Source: CAYSYY01 sp964576115 [NCBI: uncultured Gemmatimonadota bacterium] (GTDB taxonomy: Bacteria > Blakebacterota > Blakebacteria > Blakebacterales). Taken from it: 64,000 bases of DNA. The translations under genes were made by a program, and so were the position numbers. The DNA lies in assembly GCA_964576115.1 (NCBI GenBank), contig CAZNUA010000002.1, positions 80,993-144,992 on the forward strand. Reading direction: 5' to 3'. The notes under the pieces are model-generated. The model had not been told where the DNA came from, ran no database searches, and saw nothing but the letters and a program-made list of their open reading frames with translations. Shown in pieces: positions 45,678 to 54,804 of this stretch (position 1 is its first letter; each line of letters begins with the position of its first letter).

Positions 45678-45709
45678 CCGGTTCGCCTGTCGGCGGACCG
45701 GATTCCTTT
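45678..45709 (+). terminator. Candidate intrinsic terminator after pdxA
   Basis: CCGGTTCGCC and GGCGGACCGG form a 10-bp stem (one G-U pair) with loop TGTC, followed by ATTCCTTTA. The T-tract is short. Confidence 0.6.
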
Positions 45710-45757
45710 ATAGTATCATCGGGTTACTGTCTCCCCACCCCCGGGCGGGAGAAGGTC

Positions 45758-46431
<674 letters not shown>

Positions 46432-46435
<4 letters not shown>

Positions 46436-47286
46436 GAGTGGCCTACGCCGTGGCCGAAGCTTTCCGCTCGATGCGGCGCATACCCCTGATGACCAGTGTG
46501 GCGGTGGGCACCATCATGCTCTCCCTGCTGGTCTTCGGTCTCTTCGTCCTGGTGACCTACAACGTCCGGGCGGCTCTGGGCGAGATCCGCTCGCGGGTCG
46601 ATGTCGAAGCTTTTCTGACCGATGAGGTACAGGATCAGGAGCTGGCCCTGCTCCGCGGCCGGGTGGCGAGCCTGCCGGGGGTCGAGAGCGTACAGTACAT
46701 CAGCAAAGAGCAGGCCCGGGAGCGCTTCATCGCCGATTACGGCGACTCGCTGCTGACCCTGCTGGATGAAAATCCCCTGCCGGCTTCCCTGCTGATCTAC
46801 CTCGTCGAAGAGCGGCGGACTGCCGAGGGAGCCGAGAGCGTCGCCCGGACGGTACACGGGATGGCGGGGGTGAGCGACGTGGCCTCGGGGCGCGGCTGGG
46901 TCGGGGAATTCGACCGGCTGGTGGTGGCTCTGACGGCGATCTCGATCCTGATCGGGCTGGTGGTCGCCCTGGCCAGCGTCTTCGTCATCAGCAATACCGT
47001 CAAACTCACGGTCTGGGCCCGTCGGGAAGCAATTGCGATCATGAAGCTGGTCGGTGCCACCGATGCCTTCGTCAAACTGCCCTTTTTCATCGAGGGCACC
47101 CTGCAGGGCCTGACCGGCGGCATTCTGGCTCTGGGAATACTCTACGCCCTCTACGGCTACCTGCTTCCCGGTCTGGCCGGGATTCTCTTCCTGCCGCCGG
47201 CGGTCTGCGGCGGTCTGGTGCTCATGGGCGCCCTGCTCGGCGGGATCGGCAGCCAGGTCAGCCTGAAGCAGTTTCTGGAGGTCTAG
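46432..47286 (+). CDS. ftsX: Cell division protein FtsX (permease-like)
   Basis: Membrane partner of FtsE. 284 residues. The first helix (about 20-40) is followed by a periplasmic loop with VDVEAFLTDEVQDQELALL and VESVQYISKEQARERF, then three more helices. The conserved FtsX permease core is IVKLTVWARREAIAIMKLVGATDAFVKLPF-like (segments KLTVWARREAIAIMKLVGA and FIEGTLQGLTGG). It would pass ATP-driven changes in FtsE to the EnvC-like protein. The start is GTG in GTGA overlapping the ftsE stop. Confidence 0.95.
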
Positions 47287-47319
47287 TGTCATGTCATGTG
47301 ACAGGAAACGGGGATCCCG

Positions 47320-48573
47320 GTGACCCGCGCCTGGTGCAGATGCCGTTTCCTCCCGCTCACCGTCGGGCTCGCGTTCGTGATCCTGACTGCAATCGTGGTC
47401 CGGGTCGCGAGCCAGGAACCTCCGGTCGGGGTGACCGAACTCGAACGGCGTATCGGGGAGTTGCGCCAGCAGATCGACGAGGCCGAAGCCCGTATCACCC
47501 GGCTGCGGGCCGATGAGGAAAGCCAGACCGAACTGCTCGAACAGCTCGGGCAGCAGATCTCGGCCGCCGAACAGCTCATCAACGCTCTGACCCGGCAGAT
47601 CAGAGCCCGCTCGACCGAAGCCGACCGGTTGCGTCGCGAAATCGAGGCCCTGGGAGGTGAGATCGACCGGCTGCAGGAGGTCGTCGCCGCCTATATCGTC
47701 GGGCTCTACACCCACGGCCGTCGCCGCCTGGTGCAGACCGTCCTCGAGGGAGGCCGTTTCAACGATATGATCCGCCGGCTCAAGGGAGTATCGATCATTG
47801 CCCGTCGCCAGAGCGAGGACGTCGAGCGGCTCGGCCGGGTCCGGGCCGATCGGGTGGAGATGAACCGGCAGATCACCCGTACCCTGCGCCAGCTCGAGGA
47901 AAGCCGTACAGCCCAGCACCGTACTCGCACCGATCTGCAGACCGCCCGGGCCGAAGCCGAAGAGATCCTGACGGTTATCCGCCAGGATCAGGAACAGACC
48001 CGGACTCTGATGCAGCGGCAGCAGGCCGAACTGGCCGAGCTGATCCAGCGACTCCAGGCTGAACAGGAACGTCTGCGGCGCCAGGGGCGAGCGGCTTCGG
48101 GACCCATCGGCGGGTTCCCCGACATGCGGGGGCGCCTGCCCTGGCCGCTCTCGAGCCCCCGGGGCCGCGGTGAAATCGTCCTCGGTTTCGGCCGCCATGT
48201 CGGTCGCGACCGGACGGTAACCCATAATCCGGGAATCGATATCCTGGCTCCTCCCGGATCCGATGCCAGCATCGTCGCCACCCACAACGGGATCGTCATC
48301 CATATCGGCTGGATGACCTTCCTGGGAACCATCATCGTGCTCGACCACGGTGACGGCTACGCCACCGTCTACACTAACGCCACCGACCCGAATCCGGCGG
48401 TCGGCGAGTGGGTGGGGGCCGGCTTCCCGATGGCCCTGCTGGGAACCGATATGACGCCGGCCAGCGGCGAGATCGAAGCCCTGAGCGGCATCACCCAGCC
48501 TCGCCTGCTGCGCTTCATCATCTACAGCGCCGGAGACGCGGTGGATCCAGCTCCCTGGCTGGGAGGGTACTGA
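47320..48573 (+). CDS. EnvC-like murein hydrolase activator with degenerate LytM/M23 domain
   Basis: 417 residues. A signal-anchor segment (about 7-27) is followed by a long coiled coil (about 35-250, heptad-rich in Glu/Arg/Leu) and a C-terminal LytM/M23 domain. The first metal motif survives (HNPGIDILAPPG) and so does DHGDGYATVY, but the usual HLHF motif is RLLRF, so the zinc site is incomplete. This matches EnvC, which activates amidases without cutting peptidoglycan itself. Gene order ftsE-ftsX-envC supports the role. The start GTG lies 33 bp after ftsX. It overlaps holB by one base. Confidence 0.9.
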   Translation: MTRAWCRCRFLPLTVGLAFVILTAIVVRVASQEPPVGVTELERRIGELRQQIDEAEARITRLRADEESQTELLEQLGQQISAAEQLINALTRQIRARSTEADRLRREIEALGGEIDRLQEVVAAYIVGLYTHGRRRLVQTVLEGGRFNDMIRRLKGVSIIARRQSEDVERLGRVRADRVEMNRQITRTLRQLEESRTAQHRTRTDLQTARAEAEEILTVIRQDQEQTRTLMQRQQAELAELIQRLQAEQERLRRQGRAASGPIGGFPDMRGRLPWPLSSPRGRGEIVLGFGRHVGRDRTVTHNPGIDILAPPGSDASIVATHNGIVIHIGWMTFLGTIIVLDHGDGYATVYTNATDPNPAVGEWVGAGFPMALLGTDMTPASGEIEALSGITQPRLLRFIIYSAGDAVDPAPWLGGY

Positions 48574-49739
48574 TGGCCGCCGGCCGGTTCCTGGATCACG
48601 AACGTCCCCGGACCCTGCTCGAGAACGTCCTGCGAGCCGGTACCATGCCGCCGGCCTGGCTCTTCACCGGGCCGCACGGGGTCGGTAAAGAAGAAGCGGC
48701 GCTGGAGATGGCCATGGCCGTAAACTGCACCGCTTCTCTGCCCGGTCCCGGTCTCGACCTCTTCACCGCCCCGGCGGCGGAGGTGACCGAGCCGGGCCGG
48801 ACCGGCGGAACCGAGCCGGGAGAGTACCGCCTCGGCGGTTGCCGGGTCTGTTCGAGCTGCGCCCGGATTGCGCGTTATGTCCATCCCGATGTCATCGTCC
48901 GCCTGCCCCTGCCGGCTACCAGGGGTAACCCGACACAGCCCTCGGATCCCAGCGAGGCTCTGGCCTTCAAGGCCGCCCATCCCTACCGCGATCCGGTCGT
49001 CACGGGGGGCAACCTGGCCATCCGGATCGCCGATGTGCGGGATGTCATCGCCAAACTCGGCCTGGCGCCGGTAGAGGGCGAGCGGCGGGTGGTCATCTTC
49101 CGTGAAGCCGAGCTGATGACCGACGAGGCGCAGAACGCCCTGCTCAAATCGCTCGAGGAACCGCCGACCCACACGCTTTTCGTGCTCACCACCGACCGGC
49201 CGCAGCGCCTGCTGCCCACCATCCGCTCGCGCTGCCGCACGGTATATTTCGGCCCCCTGAGCGCCGACGTCATCGCCGGGTGGCTGCGGGAGCGGGGGGT
49301 CGACAGCGAACTCGAGCACCTGCCGGCCCTGGCTCGGGGGAGCCTCAAACGGGCGCTGGATATCGCCGGGGGGCAGATTCCCGGGCGCAGCGAAGCCCTG
49401 CAGCTGCTCGAGTGGGCAGCGGCCGGAGAGCGGGTCAAGGCGTTGCGCTGGTCGGCCGAACAGACATTCCGGAGCGGGCAGGGAGCCCAGACAGTCGCCC
49501 GCGAGGTCGTGGCCGAACTGCTGAGCCTGATCCGCGATGTTGCTGCGTTGCAGAGCGGCGAAGAGGCCCTGCAGAATCCCGATCAGGCGGAATTGCTGCA
49601 CCGGATGGCCGCCGCCCTCCCGCCCGAAGCCGGGCAGAAAGCCCTGGCTGTGACCCTGCAGGCATGCGGTGAGGTTGACAGCTTCGTCAATCTGGCCTTG
49701 ATTTACGCCAGTCTCTACGAGGCGATCAGCCCCGCATGA
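48573..49739 (+). CDS. holB: DNA polymerase III delta' subunit
   Basis: Clamp-loader subunit. 388 residues from the ATG in TGATG at the end of the preceding gene. AAA+ fold with a P-loop GPHGVGKEEAAL in which the usual Ser/Thr is Glu, so ATP binding is unlikely, as in other delta' proteins. A zinc module (NCTA ... GGCRVCSSCARIARYVHPD) contains a longer than usual insert between its first and later Cys. Later motifs are DEAQNALLKSLEEPPTHTLFVLTT and LPTIRSRC. metG follows. Confidence 0.93.
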   Translation: MAAGRFLDHERPRTLLENVLRAGTMPPAWLFTGPHGVGKEEAALEMAMAVNCTASLPGPGLDLFTAPAAEVTEPGRTGGTEPGEYRLGGCRVCSSCARIARYVHPDVIVRLPLPATRGNPTQPSDPSEALAFKAAHPYRDPVVTGGNLAIRIADVRDVIAKLGLAPVEGERRVVIFREAELMTDEAQNALLKSLEEPPTHTLFVLTTDRPQRLLPTIRSRCRTVYFGPLSADVIAGWLRERGVDSELEHLPALARGSLKRALDIAGGQIPGRSEALQLLEWAAAGERVKALRWSAEQTFRSGQGAQTVAREVVAELLSLIRDVAALQSGEEALQNPDQAELLHRMAAALPPEAGQKALAVTLQACGEVDSFVNLALIYASLYEAISPA

Positions 49740-49754
49740 CCATCATTCTCGACC

Positions 49755-51332
49755 GTGGTGCGCACTGTGGACACTGATGCAACCGGACGCTTTTACGTCA
49801 CGACGCCGATCTACTACGTCAACGGCACGCCTCATATCGGCCATGCCTATACGACCATCCTGGCCGATGTGCTGACCAGGTACCACCGCCTGTTCGGCGA
49901 GAGCACCTGGTTCCTGACCGGGACCGACGAGCACGGTCTCAAGGTTCAACAGGCGGCCGAGGCCGCGGGCATGGAGCCGAAGGCCTACTGCGACTCGATG
50001 GTGGGACGGTTCGTCGCGCTCTGGGACACCCTGCACATCCGCTACGATCGCTTTATCCGGACCACCGATCCCGACCACGTGGCCTGCGTGCAGGAAATCC
50101 TGAAGCAGCTCTATGATGCCGGCGAGATCTACTCCGCGTCCTATCAGGGGTGGTACTGCGTGCCCGACGAACGGTTCTGGACCGAGAAGGACCTGGTCGA
50201 CGGCAACTGCCCCGACTGCGGCCGGCCGGTGATCGAACTCGAGGAGGAGAACTATTTCTTCCGGATGAGCGCCTATCGGGAGTGGCTGATCGAACACATA
50301 GAAGCCGAACCGGATTTCATCTTTCCCGAAAGCCGGCGCAACGAGGTTCTCGGCTTCCTGCGCCAGGGTCTGGGGGATCTGTGCATCAGCCGGCCGAAAA
50401 GCCGCCTGGAGTGGGGCATTCCGCTCCCCTTCGACCCCGAGTATGTGACCTACGTCTGGTTCGATGCCCTCCTGAACTACATCACAGCGGTCCGCGAGAT
50501 TTCCCCCCCCGAGGGTGAAACGGCATGGTGGCCGGCCGACCTGCACCTTATCGGCAAAGACATCGTCACCACTCACTGCGTCTACTGGCCGACCATGCTC
50601 CGGGCGGCCGGCCTGCCGCTGCCCCGGCGCATAGCCGCTCACGGCTGGTGGCTGGTGGAAGAGGAGAAGATGTCGAAGAGCCGGGGGAATGTGGTCCGGC
50701 CGCTCGAGCTGGCCGAGCGTTACGGGATCGACGCTTTCCGTTTCTTCCTCATGCGCGAGATGACGGTGGGGCTCGACCGCTCCTTCAGCGAGGTCGATCT
50801 CATCCAGCGCTACAACAGCGATCTGGCCAACGATCTCGGCAACGCCCTGAACCGGGTCACCACCATGATCGGTCGCTACCGGTCGGGACAGCTTCCCGCT
50901 CCGGCCGAATCGGGAGCCGAGGAAGACGAGCTCGAGAAAGTCGCGATCCGCACGACCGACCGGGTCCGCAGGGAAATCGAAGAACTCGCCCTTGCGGCCG
51001 CCCTGGACGAGATCATGACGCTGGTGCGGGCCGTTAACCGCTACCTCGAGAGTCGGGCGCCATGGCAGCTGGCCCGGGATGAAGCAGCGGCCGCTCTTCT
51101 GGATACCGTCCTCTATACCTCGGCCGAAGCCCTCCGACTGGCCGGCACCCTGCTCGAGCCGGTCATGCCGACCCGTATGGCGACTCTGCTCGAACAGCTC
51201 GGTTCGGCCCCGGCCGAGGGCGAGGATTTCGTCTCCCGCACGCGCTGGGGGAGTCTGACTCCCGGTACCGCGGTTCCGGGCGGAGAGGGTCTCTTCCCGC
51301 GCCTGGAGATGCCCGAGGAGCTGGCCGGTTGA
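49755..51332 (+). CDS. metG: Methionyl-tRNA synthetase
   Basis: Charges tRNA-Met with methionine. 525 residues, without the C-terminal tRNA-binding domain found in longer forms. The HIGH-type motif is PHIGHAY and the KMSKS loop is EEEKMSKSRGNV. The zinc-knuckle insertion has CPDCG, but the first pair is CVPDE, with one Cys replaced by Asp, so the first knuckle is incomplete. The start is set at GTG 49755; other GTG codons follow at 49758 and 49767. The next gene overlaps by 4 bp. Confidence 0.97.
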   Translation: MVRTVDTDATGRFYVTTPIYYVNGTPHIGHAYTTILADVLTRYHRLFGESTWFLTGTDEHGLKVQQAAEAAGMEPKAYCDSMVGRFVALWDTLHIRYDRFIRTTDPDHVACVQEILKQLYDAGEIYSASYQGWYCVPDERFWTEKDLVDGNCPDCGRPVIELEEENYFFRMSAYREWLIEHIEAEPDFIFPESRRNEVLGFLRQGLGDLCISRPKSRLEWGIPLPFDPEYVTYVWFDALLNYITAVREISPPEGETAWWPADLHLIGKDIVTTHCVYWPTMLRAAGLPLPRRIAAHGWWLVEEEKMSKSRGNVVRPLELAERYGIDAFRFFLMREMTVGLDRSFSEVDLIQRYNSDLANDLGNALNRVTTMIGRYRSGQLPAPAESGAEEDELEKVAIRTTDRVRREIEELALAAALDEIMTLVRAVNRYLESRAPWQLARDEAAAALLDTVLYTSAEALRLAGTLLEPVMPTRMATLLEQLGSAPAEGEDFVSRTRWGSLTPGTAVPGGEGLFPRLEMPEELAG

Positions 51333-52114
51333 CATTCGTCGATACCCATGCCCACCTCTGGTGGGAAGATTTCGATCCCGATCGCGAAGCGGTCCTTACC
51401 CGGGCCCGATCGGCCGGCGTGGCGGCGATCCTCAACCTGGGCACCGATCTCGAAACCAGCCGGGCCGCCGTGGCCCTGGCTGAATCCTCCGATCTCTGCT
51501 GGGCTGCAGTGGGCTTCCATCCCAACGATGCCGACGCCTGGGCGGACGATCCCGAAGCGGCACGAGGCGCCCTCATCGAATTGACCGCTCATCCCCGCGT
51601 GGTGGCGATCGGCGAGAGCGGCCTCGATTTCTACCGCGACCGGGTGGGGGCCGAACGGCAGCAAGCTGCTCTCGAGGCGCACTTCGCGCTGGCCCGCACA
51701 ACCTCCCTGCCGATCATCCTGCACAACCGGGAGGCCTCGACCGAACTGCAGTCGTCGCTCGAACAACTCGACGAGGGCGTGACCGCGATCCTGCATTGCT
51801 TCACCGGCCCGGCGGCCTTCGGGAACTGGGCGATCGAGCGGGGGCACTATCTCGGTCTGGGTGGTGTCTTCACCTTCCCCTCGAGCGATCTGCGCGCCGT
51901 CGTCGGGCAGTGGAATCCCGACCATCTGTTGCTCGAAACCGACGCCCCTTTCCTCGCCCCCGTTCCCCATCGCGGTCAGCGGAACGAACCGGCCTTCGTG
52001 GTCGATACCGCCCGGGCCGTGGCTGCAGCGCTCGGGATGGAGCTGGACAAACTGGCCGCGCTGACAAGCGCCAATGCCCGGCGGGTTCTGGGGCTGCCGT
52101 CCGAAGTGTCATGA
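51329..52114 (+). CDS. TatD family metal-dependent hydrolase
   Basis: 261-residue TIM-barrel hydrolase of the TatD group (3'-5' deoxyribonuclease or D-amino-acid-related quality-control activities in the family). Metal ligands are seen in FVDTHAHLWW, GESGLDFYRD, LHNREAS, LHCFTG and ETDAPFLAP. The start codon is TTG in TTGA overlapping the metG stop. The order metG-tatD-rsmA is conserved in many bacteria. Confidence 0.94.
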   Translation: MTFVDTHAHLWWEDFDPDREAVLTRARSAGVAAILNLGTDLETSRAAVALAESSDLCWAAVGFHPNDADAWADDPEAARGALIELTAHPRVVAIGESGLDFYRDRVGAERQQAALEAHFALARTTSLPIILHNREASTELQSSLEQLDEGVTAILHCFTGPAAFGNWAIERGHYLGLGGVFTFPSSDLRAVVGQWNPDHLLLETDAPFLAPVPHRGQRNEPAFVVDTARAVAAALGMELDKLAALTSANARRVLGLPSEVS

Positions 52115-52923
52115 GCGCCCGGCGCCCGCCCCCCCTCGGGCAGCACTTCCTGCATGACCGGGCTGTGGCCCGCAGGATCGTCGAGGCGCTCGAGCCCGGG
52201 GATGCGGCAGTCCTCGAGATCGGCCCGGGACGGGGTATCCTGACCGAAAATCTGGCCGGTCGCTGCCGGCGCCTGGTGGCGGTCGAGATAGACACGGGCC
52301 TGGTCGACGCCCTGCGTGCGAACCCGGCTCTGGCCGGGGTCGAGATCGTGAGCGGCGATATTCTCAACCGTCCCCTGCCCGACTGGATCCCCGGCGAGAG
52401 CGAACCCTTTTTGCTGATCGGCAACCTGCCCTATGCGATCACCGCTCCGATCCTCTTTGCGTACTGCGCTGCGGCCGGGCGTATCGAGCGGGCTGTTCTG
52501 ATGATGCAGCGGGAGGTGGCCCGGCGCGTGACGGCCCCGCCGGGAAGCCGGACCTACGGTGTCGTGAGTGTCGCGTCCGCCCTGGTAGCCGAGCGCGAGA
52601 TGCTGTTCACGCTCGGTACCGGCGCTTTCTCGCCCCCCCCGCGGGTGGAATCGGCGGTGGTACGTTTCCGGCGACTCGCCGAACCTCTCACCGCCCGCCC
52701 CGGTACGCCCGGCTTCGACCGGGTCATGCGGGTGGTCCGCGCCGCCTTCAGCCAGCGCCGCAAGAAACTGCGCAACAGCCTGGCGGCCGGACTCGAGCTT
52801 CGAGAGAGTACCGAACAGGCAATCGCCGCAGCCGGACTCGACCTCGACCGGCGGGCCGAAACGCTCTCACCCGAGGAGTTCTGTACCCTCGCGGCTGTGA
52901 TCGAGGCATCCGGGGGTGTATGA
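52111..52923 (+). CDS. rsmA: 16S rRNA dimethyladenosine transferase RsmA (KsgA)
   Basis: Dimethylates two adjacent adenosines at the 3' end of 16S rRNA during small-subunit assembly. 270 residues from the ATG at 52111 (4-bp overlap with the TatD gene). It has LGQHFLHD, the SAM motif LEIGPGRGILTENL, catalytic NLPYAI in LLIGNLPYAITAP, MMQREVARRVTA and FSPPPRVESAVVRF (as FSPPPRVES). The open frame before this ATG lies over the TatD gene and has no similarity. Confidence 0.96.
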   Translation: MSARRPPPLGQHFLHDRAVARRIVEALEPGDAAVLEIGPGRGILTENLAGRCRRLVAVEIDTGLVDALRANPALAGVEIVSGDILNRPLPDWIPGESEPFLLIGNLPYAITAPILFAYCAAAGRIERAVLMMQREVARRVTAPPGSRTYGVVSVASALVAEREMLFTLGTGAFSPPPRVESAVVRFRRLAEPLTARPGTPGFDRVMRVVRAAFSQRRKKLRNSLAAGLELRESTEQAIAAAGLDLDRRAETLSPEEFCTLAAVIEASGGV

Positions 52924-52930
52924 TGACTGG

Positions 52931-52947
52931 TCCTTTCCGGTAAAGGA
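52931..52947 (+). promoter_or_regulatory. Hairpin covering the ribosome-binding site of the 52956 gene
   Basis: TCCTTT and AAAGGA form a perfect 6-bp stem with loop CCGGT. The second arm is part of the AAAGGAG ribosome-binding site, so the hairpin could reduce translation. The sequence GGTAAAGGAGYACAACC before this ATG is nearly identical to that before the Omp85 fusion gene at 30879-30895. Confidence 0.45.
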
Positions 52948-52955
52948 GTACAACC

Positions 52956-54065
52956 ATGTCCGGACTATCCGGTTCGATTGCGGACGCCTGGAAAGCCCCC
53001 CGGTTGGGTTTGAGCGGGAAGAAGATGTGGGTTGTCCTGCGCTCGCTGCTGCTGGCCCTGCCCGCTTTCGTGATCCCCGCCTATGCCGCCTGGTATCACT
53101 CCGGCTATGCCCCGCTCCCGGTCTGGAACCTCTACCGGTTCTTCCCGCCGCCCCCGCCCAGTACGGAGCTGGGAGCCAACCTGCTCTGGAACGGCGGTTG
53201 TGTGCTGGCCCTGTTCATTGTTCTCATCGGTGCCACCGGCGTAGCCCGGATCACCTACCGGCAGTTCAAAGGTGACAATTTCTACGGCCGGACCGAGGGG
53301 TGGCGCTTTGCTCTGGCCCACGGGCGCAACACCCTGGGAGCCCCGTTCATCATCGGCCTGCTGCTGCTCCTGACGGTCGGGCTGCTGGCACTCCTGGGTG
53401 CCGTCGCTGCGATCCCGGCCGCCGGACCGATCGTGCTGGCCCTTTCCCTGGTACCGGCCTTCTTCCTGGCCCTGTTCGGGATCTATCTCCTGCTCGCTCT
53501 GGGAGTGAGTTTCCTCTACGCCCCGGCCATTGTCGGCTGTACCGGCGAAGACGCCATCGAAGGGGCGATCCAGACCTTCAGCCTGCTCTGGACAATCCCG
53601 TGGCGCACGGCCGTGACGACCGGCGCCGCGATCTTCTCGACCGCCATCGCCGGGTGGGTTCTGGTGACGGGGGCTCTGATCGCCTGGTCGCTGATGCGCT
53701 CGATCGCCGGCGGGGTCATGGGAAGTGTGTGGAACACCATCGAGGTGGGAGCTCTGACGTACCTGCCCTTTACGGATGTCATGACCGGGGCGCGGTACGG
53801 CCTGTGGCCCGAGCCGCTGGTCGATCTGCTGCCGACGGCGACCATGATGGCGCCGCAGCCGCAGGGGTTGGAGGCCCTGGCCGCCTTCCTGGCCGGAATC
53901 GCCCTCCTGCTGGTGCTGGGGGTTTTACTGGCCTACCTGCTCAGCAGCCTGTTCAGCGGTCTGACAGCCGGCTGGCTGGTCCTGCGGCGGAACAAGGACG
54001 GCGAGGACCTGCTTGCCTGGCAGGACGATATCGACCTGCTCGAGGACGCGGAACCGGCTGCATGA
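52956..54065 (+). CDS. Polytopic membrane protein of unknown function
   Basis: 369 residues. Six to eight hydrophobic segments are visible (about residues 28-50, 82-102, 128-155, 158-185, 215-245 and 295-325), with a Pro-rich extracellular loop (YRFFPPPPPSTE) and an acidic cytosolic tail. A central stretch VGCTGEDAIEGAIQTFSLLW resembles the DUF4013/DUF7544-type membrane proteins that often have this GEDAIxGAxxxF pattern, but I do not assign a family. It starts 32 bp after rsmA and overlaps rdgB by 4 bp. Confidence 0.78.
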   Translation: MSGLSGSIADAWKAPRLGLSGKKMWVVLRSLLLALPAFVIPAYAAWYHSGYAPLPVWNLYRFFPPPPPSTELGANLLWNGGCVLALFIVLIGATGVARITYRQFKGDNFYGRTEGWRFALAHGRNTLGAPFIIGLLLLLTVGLLALLGAVAAIPAAGPIVLALSLVPAFFLALFGIYLLLALGVSFLYAPAIVGCTGEDAIEGAIQTFSLLWTIPWRTAVTTGAAIFSTAIAGWVLVTGALIAWSLMRSIAGGVMGSVWNTIEVGALTYLPFTDVMTGARYGLWPEPLVDLLPTATMMAPQPQGLEALAAFLAGIALLLVLGVLLAYLLSSLFSGLTAGWLVLRRNKDGEDLLAWQDDIDLLEDAEPAA

Positions 54066-54685
54066 ACGGACTGCCGACCGTCATCCTGGCCACCGGGAAC
54101 CAGAACAAGGCCGAAGAGATCCGGTCGCTGCTCGCCGATGTGCCGGTCACGATCCTCTCCCTGGCCGACCTGGGGCTCAAACTCGACATCGAAGAGAGCG
54201 GCGCCAGCTATACCGAGAACGCATTACTCAAGGCGCGTACCGCCGCCGCTGCCGCCGGTCGGGCGGCCATGGCCGACGATTCAGGACTCGAGGTGACGGC
54301 CCTGGACGGAGCGCCCGGTATCATCAGCTCGCGCTTCGCCGGGGCCGAGGCGACCGACCGGGAGAACAACGCCCTGCTCCTGCGCCGCCTGGCCGAGGTG
54401 CCCGATCCGCACCGCACCGCCCGATTTGTCTGCACCGCGGTCCTGGTCGGTCCCGGGACGACCTCGGGCGAGGAGATCGTCTGCACCGGGGAGTGGCACG
54501 GAACGATCACGCACGAGATGCGCGGGGAGACCGGCTTCGGGTACGATCCCCTCTTCCTGATCCCCGACGAGGGTCGGACGGTGGCCGAACTGGGCCCGGC
54601 CTACAAACAGCAGCACTCGCACCGGTCCCGGGCGTTCCGGGCGCTGGCGCCGTATCTGGAGGCTTTGTACCGGCCGGAGCAGTGA
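54062..54685 (+). CDS. rdgB: XTP/dITP diphosphatase (RdgB/HAM1)
   Basis: Removes non-canonical purine nucleotides (dITP, XTP) from the pool. 207 residues. N-terminal ILATGNQNKAEEIRSLL, then SYTENALLKA, MADDSGLEVTALDGAPGIISSRFAG, and GFGYDPLFL with HRSRAFRAL at the C-terminus are the family signatures. The ATG overlaps the stop of the membrane-protein gene. The tRNA-Pro gene starts 22 bp after it. Confidence 0.96.
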   Translation: MNGLPTVILATGNQNKAEEIRSLLADVPVTILSLADLGLKLDIEESGASYTENALLKARTAAAAAGRAAMADDSGLEVTALDGAPGIISSRFAGAEATDRENNALLLRRLAEVPDPHRTARFVCTAVLVGPGTTSGEEIVCTGEWHGTITHEMRGETGFGYDPLFLIPDEGRTVAELGPAYKQQHSHRSRAFRALAPYLEALYRPEQ

Positions 54686-54707
54686 CTACATTGACCGCCT
54701 GAGATTC

Positions 54708-54784
54708 CGGGGCGTGGCGCAGTCCGGTAGCGCACCTGCTTTGGGAGCAGGACGTCGCCGGTTCAAATCCGGCCGCCCCGACCA
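54708..54784 (+). tRNA. tRNA-Pro (UGG)
   Basis: 77 nt cloverleaf. Acceptor CGGGGCG pairs with CGCCCCG, anticodon stem CCTGC/GCAGG with loop TTTGGGA (anticodon TGG), T-arm CCGG-TTCAAAT-CCGG, and the 3' ACCA is encoded. Confidence 0.97.
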
Positions 54785-54804
54785 GTTTCTCCCCGCCGCC
54801 GGTT

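Noticed and set aside
53300-54061. N-terminal extension of RdgB by 254 residues
   Set aside because: The extension is Arg/Pro/Gly-rich shadow sequence over the membrane-protein gene; RdgB similarity starts exactly at ATG 54062.
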